From Lachnoclostridium sp. UBA3262 (lineage in GTDB: Bacteria; Bacillota; Clostridia; Lachnospirales; Lachnospiraceae), in NCBI GenBank assembly GCA_002362575.1, contig DEUM01000027.1, forward strand, positions 72,415 to 97,651: a stretch of DNA of 25,237 nt, in the 5' to 3' direction. The translations under genes and the position numbers were made by a program. Positions 8,296-15,667 of this stretch are shown in pieces. The notes under the pieces are model-generated. The model was not told the DNA's origin. It did no database searches and was given only the letters and a program-made list of their open reading frames with translations. How positions within the stretch are numbered: position 1 is the first letter of the stretch; every line of letters begins with the position of its first letter.

Positions 8296-9116
8296 TAACA
8301 GCGTGGTTAATTTATGATGACGAGGGGGCGAAACGAAATGCAGATTATATTGCCCTTCATAAAGAAATCGGGATAAGTCAGGGAATTTCCTTTGTTTTAA
8401 AGAGAGCGGAAGATTTGTTACAGAATATCCCGAATGAACATCCTGACTTTGCAATTGTGCGGGCTATTTGCCCGACATTGTCCAAAAAACTTGAGGAAGA
8501 TGGGATACGGATTTTTAACCCATCCTTTGTATCAGAAATTTGCAATGATAAGGGGAAGACGATAGAGTATGTGGCAGAAAAAACGGAGGTCCCGGTGATT
8601 CCGACGGAGGGATTTGTCGCCGGGGAGCTGACGGAGAGTCTGCTGGCGGCGCATCCGGATAGTGTTGTCAAGGCAGTGGATGGACACGGTGGTACACAGG
8701 TATTTCGATCAGAAAAAGCGATTGCGGAAATCAGGCGGGGGCTGGGAGACTCTGATTTTATCATTCAGCCCTTTATCAAAGGCGGGGGCAGGGATGTCCG
8801 CGTCTATGTAATCGGTAAAGAAATTGTCGGAGCGGTAGAGAGAATTTCTCCAGACGGCTTTAAATCAAATTATTCACAGGGCGGAACGGTGCGCATGTAT
8901 TCTCTGATGGAGAGAGAAAAAAATTTTGTCCGTCAGATTTGTGAGGTGTTTTCATTTGGTATGGTCGGTATTGACTTTATCATTGATGAAACCGGAGCGT
9001 TTATTCTGAATGAGATAGAGGATGTTGTAGGAGCGAGAATGTTATATGCCTGCTGTCCGGAAATTGATTTGCTTGGGAAATATTTTTCATATATCCGGTC
9101 TGTTCTGGCAGATTAG
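8292..9116 (+). CDS. RimK-like ATP-grasp ligase, second of the pair
   Basis: 274-aa paralogue of the preceding protein with the same layout: an N-terminal domain (1-90), ICNDKGKTIEYVAEKTEVPVIP, SVVKAVDGHGGTQVF as the ATP-binding strand and loop, GGGRDVRVYVIGKE, and the metal-binding region near the C-terminus. There the motif reads FILNEIEDVVG, so the usual Glu-x-Asn appears as Glu-x-Glu. The ATG at 8292 overlaps the upstream TGA by 4 nt and follows AAAGGCGAAGG; a frame-internal ATG at 8274 would add six residues without a better site. It may be an active ligase with a different substrate or a partner subunit of the first enzyme; that choice is inference. Confidence 0.82.
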   Translation: MITAWLIYDDEGAKRNADYIALHKEIGISQGISFVLKRAEDLLQNIPNEHPDFAIVRAICPTLSKKLEEDGIRIFNPSFVSEICNDKGKTIEYVAEKTEVPVIPTEGFVAGELTESLLAAHPDSVVKAVDGHGGTQVFRSEKAIAEIRRGLGDSDFIIQPFIKGGGRDVRVYVIGKEIVGAVERISPDGFKSNYSQGGTVRMYSLMEREKNFVRQICEVFSFGMVGIDFIIDETGAFILNEIEDVVGARMLYACCPEIDLLGKYFSYIRSVLAD

Positions 9117-9124
9117 GGGGGATT

Positions 9125-9646
9125 GCGTAATCATTTACATTGGTGCGGCAGGTATTCTGCTGTTTCTTGTCCGGTTTATCACTCCCAGCGAAAAATAAAT
9201 TATTTTCTCCGTTTACAAAAGCACTCCGCCGCCCTTCGCAAAACTCGCTGTCTGCACTGTCGGTTTTCATGGCTTTTGCAGCGTTGCCGCCCGCCGGTCC
9301 TTATGCACCACCTCCTACTTACTGATACTGTGGGCAGCACCAAAGGTGCACATTCGTGAAAGAAGGATGAAAAAACAAATACATTTGTTTTTGACATCCG
9401 TCTTTCATGAATGGATGCTTCGCATCTGCCCACAGTATAATGTGATTGACTTGGGTGGTGCATATGTACCGCTGCGTGGCGGCGTTAGTGAGAACGCACT
9501 GCAAAAGCCATGAAACCGACAGCAGACATCTCAGACAGTGCTTGGGCGGCGTATTTGTAAACGAAGGAAATATAATTTTTCGGGGAGTGATACAAGGACA
9601 AGAAACCATAGAATACCTGCCGCACCAAAAATATAAATGATTAAGC
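9125..9646. repeat. Giant imperfect inverted repeat of about 520 bp
   Basis: The whole gap between the ATP-grasp pair and the fhs promoter is one palindrome centred near 9381/9382. Matching blocks include TTGGTGCGGCAGGTATTCT at 9140-9158 against 9610-9628 (19 of 19), CATGGCTTTTGCAG at 9268-9281 against 9499-9512, ATACTGTGGGCAG at 9325-9337 against 9426-9438, and the tip 9373-9390. The outer ends TAATCATTTA and TAAATGATTA also pair. Arms are about 257 and 265 nt, with mismatches and small indels between the blocks. Short open frames on both strands here look alike only because of the symmetry; none has a good start site. No transposase is present. It may be two inverted copies of a small mobile repeat or one very long RNA/DNA hairpin. 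Confidence 0.9.
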
Positions 9647-9675
9647 AGATTGCCCTGTTGGCGGACGGAAAGGTG

Positions 9676-9709
9676 TTGTAATATGTACAGAGAATGGTAT
9701 AATGTACAT
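9676..9709 (+). promoter_or_regulatory. Promoter of fhs with extended -10
   Basis: TTGTAA (9676-9681), a 16-bp spacer, then TATAAT (9698-9703) preceded by TG at 9695-9696 (extended -10). ATGTAC at 9683-9688 and GTACAT at 9704-9709 form a 6-bp inverted repeat around the -10 box that could be an operator, but the arms are too short to be sure. Confidence 0.6.
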
Positions 9710-9756
9710 GAGTATAGGGAAGCAGTAGAATAAGAAATTATGTATGGAGGTATGCG

Positions 9757-11427
9757 ATGAAATCCGATATTGAAATTGCCTTGGAGGCAGAACTGGAGCC
9801 AATTAAAAATGTAGCGGCGAAATTAGGGATTGAAGAAGACGATTTGGATTTATACGGAAAGTATAAGGCGAAGCTTACGGACGATTTGTGGGACAGGGTA
9901 AAGGAACGTCCGGATGGAAAATTAGTGCTTGTCACAGCGATAAACCCAACTCCAGCGGGAGAGGGAAAAACGACAACGACAGTAGGGCTTGGGCAGGCTA
10001 TGGATAAGATAGGGAAAAAGGCCGTCATTGCTTTGCGGGAGCCGTCTCTTGGTCCTTGTTTTGGACTGAAGGGAGGGGCAGCCGGAGGCGGTTATGCACA
10101 GGTTGTGCCAATGGATGATTTGAACCTTCATTTTACAGGAGATTTTCATGCGATTACATCGGCAAATAATCTGCTGGCAGCGATGCTGGACAATCACATC
10201 CAACAGGGAAATACACTGCGGATTGATACCAAGCAGATTGTCTGGAAGCGCTGCGTCGATATGAATGACCGGGTTCTCAGAAACATTACGGTTGGTCTTG
10301 GACGGAAGGCAGATGGTGTGACGAGAGAAGACCATTTTATTATTACGGTTGCTTCTGAAATTATGGCGATTTTATGTCTGGCAGAAAACATGAAGGATTT
10401 AAAGGAACGGCTGGGAAGAATTATTGTCGCATATACTTATGAAGGCGAACCGGTTACCGCTGGGGATTTGAATGCAGTTGGCGCGATGGCAGCCCTTTTA
10501 AAAGACGCGATTCGCCCGAATATCATTCAGACGTTAGAACATACGCCGGCACTTGTGCATGGCGGGCCTTTTGCCAATATTGCGCACGGCTGTAACAGCG
10601 TGCGTGCGACAAGGATGGCGTTGAAACTTGCCGATTATGCAATTACGGAGGCCGGCTTTGGCGCTGATTTGGGAGCAGAGAAATTTCTGGATATTAAATG
10701 CCGGATGACCGGACTAAAACCGGATGCTGTTGTGCTTGTCGCCACGGTCCGGGCTCTCAAATATAACGGAGGCGTAAAAAAGGAGGAGTTATCGGAGGAA
10801 AATCTGGAAGCTCTGAAAAAAGGTATCGTAAATCTTGAAAAACATATAGAGAACATTGCCAAGTACGATGTTCCTTGTGTCGTGACACTGAATCAGTTTG
10901 TGTCGGATACGGAAGCTGAGCTGGCGTATGTTCAGGAATTCTGTGAGTCACGCGGCTGCGAATTTGCTCTGTCTAAAGTTTGGGAACAGGGCGGCGAAGG
11001 CGGCGTCGAGCTAGCCAAAAAGGTTGTCCGCACGATAGAGACGAAGGAGAGCCATTTCCACTGTCTTTATGAGGATTCTCTTTCTATCGTTGAGAAAATA
11101 GAGACAATTGCAAAGGAAATTTATGGGGCGGGTGAGGTTATCTTTGAGCCGGCGGCAAAAACGCAGATTGCCCGCATTGAAAAGCTTGGATTTGGAAGTA
11201 TGCCGGTATGTATGGCGAAAAACCAGTATTCTTTGTCGGATGACAAGAGTGTACTGGGGCGTCCTGAGAATTTCCCAATTCATATCCGTGAGGTGTATGT
11301 ATCCGCAGGGGCAGGCTTTGTCGTTGCGATTACCGGAACGATTATGACGATGCCGGGACTTCCAAAGGTACCGGCAGCCGAAGGCATTGATGTCAGCGAT
11401 GACGGAAAAATTACCGGTTTGTTTTAA
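9757..11427 (+). CDS. fhs: Formate--tetrahydrofolate ligase
   Basis: 556 aa, the usual length for the family. The cytoplasmic enzyme makes 10-formyltetrahydrofolate from formate, ATP and tetrahydrofolate, feeding purine synthesis and, in acetogens, the methyl branch of the Wood-Ljungdahl pathway. The nucleotide-binding loop TPAGEGKTTTTVGLG begins at residue 65. Further family stretches are REPSLGPCFGLKGGAAGGGYAQ near 93-115, DLNLHFTGDFHAI, HGGPFANIAHGCNS and TIMTMPGLPKVPAA near the C-terminus. GGAGG sits 7 nt before the ATG. The lipoprotein gene begins 14 nt after the stop, so the two are probably co-transcribed. No other C1-pathway genes are next to it, so it does not by itself show acetogenesis. 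Confidence 0.97.
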   Translation: MKSDIEIALEAELEPIKNVAAKLGIEEDDLDLYGKYKAKLTDDLWDRVKERPDGKLVLVTAINPTPAGEGKTTTTVGLGQAMDKIGKKAVIALREPSLGPCFGLKGGAAGGGYAQVVPMDDLNLHFTGDFHAITSANNLLAAMLDNHIQQGNTLRIDTKQIVWKRCVDMNDRVLRNITVGLGRKADGVTREDHFIITVASEIMAILCLAENMKDLKERLGRIIVAYTYEGEPVTAGDLNAVGAMAALLKDAIRPNIIQTLEHTPALVHGGPFANIAHGCNSVRATRMALKLADYAITEAGFGADLGAEKFLDIKCRMTGLKPDAVVLVATVRALKYNGGVKKEELSEENLEALKKGIVNLEKHIENIAKYDVPCVVTLNQFVSDTEAELAYVQEFCESRGCEFALSKVWEQGGEGGVELAKKVVRTIETKESHFHCLYEDSLSIVEKIETIAKEIYGAGEVIFEPAAKTQIARIEKLGFGSMPVCMAKNQYSLSDDKSVLGRPENFPIHIREVYVSAGAGFVVAITGTIMTMPGLPKVPAAEGIDVSDDGKITGLF

Positions 11428-11441
11428 CGAGAGGATTTGAG

Positions 11442-12971
11442 ATGAATAAATATATTGTAATGGGTCTGATATGTCTTACCTGTCTGCTGACAGCATGTGG
11501 CTATACAGATTATTTACGTGAGTATAGGCAGAATGTGTCCGGTTCGGCGGTAAGCGGGGGAGGAATTTATTCCATGAGAAGGGCGACAAAAAAGCCTGAG
11601 ATAACGCCGGATGTCGTATCCGGTGCGGCAGTATCCGGAAGCGGGATTCATTCTGCAGATAATGTGACAGCTTTCATGCAGACGGCAGATTACTGGATTG
11701 GGAAGACGGTACAGCCGGACAAAATACTTATGTCAGATGAGGAAATCAAGTCATTTAACAAAAAGATGACAGAGCAATTGGCAGGGAATAAAAATGTAGA
11801 ATATTACAATCTTGCTGCCTATGGAGATTCGATGGATGGCGAACAGCTATCTGCCATGCTTTCAAAGGCTGATTTTTCTAATGGAAATTATTATGCCTTT
11901 GATGTTCCTGTGACAGAGGGAAAATGGACGGCTTACTATGAGAACCAGAATGAAAAGGCGATTTCTAATTTTAATACAATCCGGTATGGTGTGATTTGTT
12001 CGCGGGCAGACGTCCGGGCACTGCCAACAGCAGATTATGTGACGGACAATCAGGGCGATAAAGGACATGACATTTTACAGTACACGGCGCTGGCAGTGAA
12101 TGAGCCTGTGCTTGTTCTCCATACCAGTAAGGATGGCGAGTGGTTTTTTGTTATGGCAAATGAGTACGCCGGCTGGGTAAAAAAAGAGACGGTAGGTCTG
12201 TGCAGGGATAAGGCGGAATGGAACCGTGCACAGGAGATGAAACGGTTTCTTGTAGTGACGGGTGACACAGTTCGTTTAGAGGAAAATCCTTATAATGTAT
12301 CGACCAGCCAATGTGAGTTTACGATGGGAACGAGACTGGCGCTGGCAGAGGAAGGGGAGTATCCTGCGGTCATTGATTTAAGAAATGTTTACGATAATTA
12401 TGTGATAAAAGTTCCGGTAAGGAAAGAAAACGGAATGTTGTCATATGAGATTGCGATGATGCCGCTTGGAAAGGATGTAAAGGAAGGATATCTGGAATAT
12501 ACGAGGGCAAATGTACTGCGGCTTGCGTTTAAAATGCTGGGCAATCTGTATGGCTGGGGAGGCATGTATAACGCGAGAGATTGTTCCTCCATGACCAGAG
12601 ATATTTATTTATGTTTTGGATTTCGCCTTCCGAGAGACAGCAGCGCGCAGGCATTGATACCGGGAGAGGGCAGGATGGATATTTCGAAGCTTTCAGACAA
12701 GGAGAAGACTCAAAAGATGTACTCGGTTCAGCCGGGAACGATTTTGCAAATGCCGGGACATGTCATGATTTATCTTGGCTGTGAGTCGCATAATTATTAT
12801 GTGATTAGCGCAAATGGAAGTTTTGTGCCGGATTCGGTTAAAGGAGATATGAATCTGGCGAAGGGGAATTATACGACGAGAACGGTTACCGTGAATGATT
12901 TGAATGTGAAAAGTCCGGGGAATGGGAAAACATGGCTTTCGCAGCTGGCGACGATTGTTGGGATTCCGTGA
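11442..12971 (+). CDS. Lipoprotein with SH3-like domains and an NlpC/P60 (C40) peptidase domain
   Basis: 509-aa predicted secreted lipoprotein. Residues 1-19 form a signal peptide ending in the lipobox LLTAC, so Cys19 should be lipidated. Two related motifs, SAVSGGGIYS and AAVSGSGIHS, follow in a low-complexity linker (about 30-75). Residues about 80-180 resemble the N-terminal domain of longer NlpC/P60 proteins, then SH3-like segments run to about 350 (VICSRADVRALP, WFFVMANEYAGWVKK). The C-terminal C40 domain has Cys381 in ARDCSSMTRD and His440 in PGHVMIYLG as probable catalytic residues. Such enzymes cut the D-Glu to diamino acid link in peptidoglycan stem peptides. Its position after fhs seems to be operon convenience rather than function. 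Confidence 0.9.
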   Translation: MNKYIVMGLICLTCLLTACGYTDYLREYRQNVSGSAVSGGGIYSMRRATKKPEITPDVVSGAAVSGSGIHSADNVTAFMQTADYWIGKTVQPDKILMSDEEIKSFNKKMTEQLAGNKNVEYYNLAAYGDSMDGEQLSAMLSKADFSNGNYYAFDVPVTEGKWTAYYENQNEKAISNFNTIRYGVICSRADVRALPTADYVTDNQGDKGHDILQYTALAVNEPVLVLHTSKDGEWFFVMANEYAGWVKKETVGLCRDKAEWNRAQEMKRFLVVTGDTVRLEENPYNVSTSQCEFTMGTRLALAEEGEYPAVIDLRNVYDNYVIKVPVRKENGMLSYEIAMMPLGKDVKEGYLEYTRANVLRLAFKMLGNLYGWGGMYNARDCSSMTRDIYLCFGFRLPRDSSAQALIPGEGRMDISKLSDKEKTQKMYSVQPGTILQMPGHVMIYLGCESHNYYVISANGSFVPDSVKGDMNLAKGNYTTRTVTVNDLNVKSPGNGKTWLSQLATIVGIP

Positions 12972-12984
12972 TGGATAGATTATT

Positions 12985-13031
12985 AAGCCATGCTAGCTTA
13001 TAAGCCATGCTAGCTTATAAGCCATGCTAGC
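12985..13031. repeat. 17-bp tandem repeat, 2.8 copies
   Basis: AAGCCATGCTAGCTTAT occurs at 12985-13001 and 13002-13018, with a third, 13-bp partial copy at 13019-13031 that runs into the next hairpin. Each unit starts and ends with TAAGC/GCTTA and so is itself partly palindromic. The reverse complement GCATGGCTTA reappears at 13160-13169, enclosing both hairpins that lie between. Confidence 0.9.
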
Positions 13032-13065
13032 CAAGAAAGCGGTTCGGTTGAACCGCTTTCTTGGC
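13030..13065 (+). terminator. Perfect 16-bp hairpin after the lipoprotein gene
   Basis: GCCAAGAAAGCGGTTC (13030-13045) pairs perfectly with 13050-13065 across a GGTT loop. No T-tract follows on either strand, so on its own it is not a classic intrinsic terminator. It may stabilise 3' ends or work with the second hairpin at 13085-13159. Confidence 0.6.
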
Positions 13066-13084
13066 TCACGGGCTGACGCCCTAT

Positions 13085-13159
13085 ACACCAAAAAAAGAGC
13101 TTACACTCTCTTGCAAGCAAGTGCGGCTTGCAGAGGAGTGCAAGTTCTTTTTTTGGTGT
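13085..13159. terminator. Bidirectional intrinsic terminator between lipoprotein gene and pyrI
   Basis: ACACCAAAAAAAGA (13085-13098) pairs with TCTTTTTTTGGTGT (about 13146-13159). Inside, CTTGCAAGC and GCTTGCAGAG form a GC-richer stem around an AAGTGCG loop. The 3' arm holds a seven-T run at 13148-13154 for plus-strand transcripts. Read from pyrI, the opposite arm supplies the U-run, so the structure can stop both convergent operons. Confidence 0.85.
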
Positions 13160-13166
13160 GCATGGC

Positions 13167-13595
13167 TTACCGCCTACGTGTAAATTTCTGTTCACAGTAC
13201 ATGCAGCGGTAGATGCGGTTTTTTTTGTCGGTTAGTTTGAAACGGTGAGGAAGTTCCTGCTCAACGGAGGTAATACATCTCGGATTTTTACATTTGATGA
13301 TGTTCGTTACGGTTTCCGGCAATGGCAGGGTTCTTTTTTCCACGATTTCATTATCCCGTATAATGTTGACGGTAATATTTTCGTCTAAGACTCCGAGTAT
13401 ATCGAGGTTGACACGGAGAGGTCCCTCGATTTTTATAATATCTTTCTTTCCCATTTTATTGCTTCTCGCATTTTTTATAATGGCGACAGAACAGTCCAGC
13501 TTTTCCAGCTGGAGATAGTTATAAATTTCCATAGCGCCGCCTGCCTTAATGTGGTCGATTACGACACCTTCATTTAATCCACCTATATTTAACAT
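13167..13595 (-). CDS. pyrI: Aspartate carbamoyltransferase regulatory subunit
   Basis: 142-aa regulatory chain that binds to PyrB and, in the family, carries the allosteric nucleotide site. The N-terminal allosteric domain covers about residues 1-95 (GVVIDHIKAG near 10-19, with NARSNKMGKKDIIKIE). The zinc domain has four cysteines at 102, 107, 131 and 134 (CKNPRC and CMYC), which hold the contact to the catalytic chain. Its ATG lies inside the end of pyrB: the genes overlap by 7 nt, so translation is probably coupled. The stop is next to the bidirectional terminator. Confidence 0.95.
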   Translation of the reverse strand: MLNIGGLNEGVVIDHIKAGGAMEIYNYLQLEKLDCSVAIIKNARSNKMGKKDIIKIEGPLRVNLDILGVLDENITVNIIRDNEIVEKRTLPLPETVTNIIKCKNPRCITSVEQELPHRFKLTDKKNRIYRCMYCEQKFTRRR

Positions 13596-14512
13596 TCAGG
13601 AATCACCTCCAGTAATGACATAATGAGCGCCATCCGTATGTATACGCCGTATTGAGCCTGTTTAAAGTAAACAGCCCGTGGGTCATCGTCCACATCGGTC
13701 GATATTTCGTTGACACGTGGGAGAGGATGGAGAATTAGCATATCCTTCGGCGCCAGTTTTAGTTTATTGGCGTCAAGGATGAAGCTGTCCTTTAAGCGTA
13801 TGTAATCTTCCTCATTAAAGAAGCGCTCCCTCTGTACACGAGTCATATAAAGGATATCCAGCTCAGGGAGAACATCTTCTAAAACATTTACTTCTTTATA
13901 TTCTATATGATTGACATCCAGTGTATCTTTTTTTAGGTAATCCGGTATTTTTAACTCCGGCGGGGAAATCAGGACAAATTTCACGTTAGGGTACCGAACC
14001 ATTGCAGAAATAAGAGAATGAACGGTACGCCCAAATTTTAAGTCGCCACAGAAACCAACGGTCAGGTTATCAAGATGACCTTTTAGATTTTTAATTGTCA
14101 GCAGGTCAGTCAAGGTTTGCGTTGGGTGATTGTGTCCACCGTCTCCGGCATTGATAACGGGGATGGATGAGTGCATGGAAGCGACAAGCGGCGCACCTTC
14201 CTTTGGATGTCTCATAGCACATATGTCGGCATAGGCGGAGATGACACGGATGGTATCCGATACGCTTTCACCTTTTGCGGCAGAGCTTGAATCTGCGGAG
14301 GCAAAGCCAAGAACCTGTCCTCCAAGGTTCAACATGGCAGATTCGAAACTTAAGCGGGTGCGGGTGCTTGGTTCATAAAAACAAGTTGCCAGTTTTTTCC
14401 CTTTGCATACCTCTGAGTACCTTGCCGGCTCATCAATTATTGTCTCTGCCAGTGCAATCAATTTATCAACTTCGTCCACCGACAAATCCAGAGCATTCAT
14501 TAGATGTCTCAT
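13589..14512 (-). CDS. pyrB: Aspartate carbamoyltransferase catalytic subunit
   Basis: 307 aa, full length. The cytoplasmic enzyme joins carbamoyl phosphate and aspartate in the first committed step of pyrimidine synthesis. The carbamoyl phosphate loop STRTR is at 49-53. MRHPKEGA, GHNHPTQTLTDL and HPLPRVNEI are the other active-site stretches. The start ATG at 14512 follows AGAGAGG; an internal ATG four codons later lacks a better site. It forms the pyrBI operon with the downstream pyrI. The short leader of about 50 nt has no terminator or antiterminator pair, so PyrR-type attenuation is not visible. Confidence 0.96.
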   Translation of the reverse strand: MRHLMNALDLSVDEVDKLIALAETIIDEPARYSEVCKGKKLATCFYEPSTRTRLSFESAMLNLGGQVLGFASADSSSAAKGESVSDTIRVISAYADICAMRHPKEGAPLVASMHSSIPVINAGDGGHNHPTQTLTDLLTIKNLKGHLDNLTVGFCGDLKFGRTVHSLISAMVRYPNVKFVLISPPELKIPDYLKKDTLDVNHIEYKEVNVLEDVLPELDILYMTRVQRERFFNEEDYIRLKDSFILDANKLKLAPKDMLILHPLPRVNEISTDVDDDPRAVYFKQAQYGVYIRMALIMSLLEVIPEC

Positions 14513-14566
14513 GGTTCCTCTCTTTCTGCCATGACTGGATGGCTAAATGGATTCTTTTTGCATAAT

Positions 14567-14595
14567 ATTTTACATTATTTTTATAGGAATGACAA
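14567..14595 (-). promoter_or_regulatory. Sigma-A type promoter of pyrBI
   Basis: Read on the minus strand, TTGTCA (14595-14590) and TAAAAT (14572-14567) are separated by 17 bp. Transcription would start near 14560, about 48 nt before the pyrB ATG. Confidence 0.65.
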
Positions 14596-14640
14596 CAGCG
14601 AATTTTTAGAAAAAACGGTAGCAGAATAGTAGCTTTTTTT

Positions 14641-14656
14641 AATTTCTCCAGAAATT
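14641..14656. promoter_or_regulatory. Perfect 7-bp inverted repeat upstream of the integrase
   Basis: AATTTCT and AGAAATT are separated by CC. It is followed by a TATAGT (14663-14668) that could be a -10 box for the integrase, but no good -35 is seen. It is a possible operator, offered with low confidence. Confidence 0.3.
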
Positions 14657-14728
14657 ATCTTGTATAGTCCGGCAGATTTTGATACATAAATATAAAAGCA
14701 ATAAAAAAATAGAAAAGGAGATGGTGTA

Positions 14729-15649
14729 ATGCCAGCATACAGAGATGAGAAAAGCGGAACATGGTTCTGCAAATGTTACTACACAGACTGGATGGGATTG
14801 CGGAGGCAAAAATGGAAAAGAGGCTTCCCGACCAAAAGAGAGGCAAAAGAGTTCGAACGGAATTTTTTGCAGAGGCAGAGTGACAGCCCGGAGATTTTGT
14901 TTGAAAATCTTTACCGGGTATATCTGGAGGAAATGGAGGTCAGGCTGAAGCCCTCAACGGTGCTAATCAAAAAGAATATTTGCGAGTCGAAAATACTTCC
15001 TTATTTTGGGAAGAAATCCGTAAATGAAATTAGTGCGGTAGAGGTGCGGAAATGGCAGAATTTCTTAATGAAATCCGAGCAGAAATATTCGGAAACGTAT
15101 CTTAAGACGATTCACAATCAGCTATCCGCCATTATGAATTATGCTAAAAAATTTTACAATCTGAAAACAAACCCATGTGAGCAGGCGGGAAGCATTGGCT
15201 CAAGCCGGGCAGAAACGATGCAGTACTGGACGTTGGAAGAATTTCTGACATTCCGTGAAAGCATACTTAACAGAGAACATATTTCTATTTGCTTTGATGT
15301 TCTTTACTGGACGGGTATGCGTGTGGGCGAGCTGCTTGCGCTGACGAAAGAGGATATTGATTTTGCCAAAAAGGAAATCCGAATCAATAAATCCTATCAG
15401 CGCCTAAAAGGCGAAGATATTATCACGACTCCAAAGACAAAAAAGAGTATACGGAGGGTTCTTATTCCAGATTTTCTTTGTGAAGAACTAAAAGAATTTT
15501 TGAGAACTGCCCATGTAGATGAAGGAAAGAGAATTTTTCCATATTCAAAGGGAATTCTGAATCAGGAAATGAAACGGGGATGTCGGGAGTCAGGCGTGAA
15601 GAAAATACGTGTGCATGACCTTCGACACTCGCATGTTTCCCTGTCATAA
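14729..15649 (+). pseudogene. Tyrosine site-specific integrase, truncated at its C-terminus
   Basis: 306 codons remain of a phage/ICE-type integrase that is usually about 370-390 aa. Present are the N-terminal arm-binding domain (about 1-50), a SAM-like core-binding domain (about 58-160), and part of the catalytic domain with Arg198 in TGMRVGELLAL and the HDLRH box (His296, Arg299). The frame then stops after HVSLS. The second conserved His/Trp and the Tyr nucleophile are missing, so the product cannot cleave DNA. The break coincides with the start of the serine-recombinase element, so insertion into this gene is the simplest explanation. The ATG is preceded by AAAAGGAGATG. It marks an older element next to pyrB. 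Confidence 0.88.
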
Positions 15650-15667
15650 AGATATTTCTGGAACAAC

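Noticed and set aside
9123..9640. Several open frames of 60-96 codons on both strands inside the giant palindrome
   Set aside because: They mirror each other because the DNA is an inverted repeat, lack good ribosome binding sites and have odd Cys/His/Arg-rich composition. They are treated as spurious.
12985..13031. Tandem repeats considered as a CRISPR array
   Set aside because: The 17-bp units are directly adjacent with no spacers, and no cas genes are present.
14513..14560. PyrR-type attenuator or riboswitch in the pyrB leader
   Set aside because: The leader is only about 50 nt and has no terminator stem with a U-tract.
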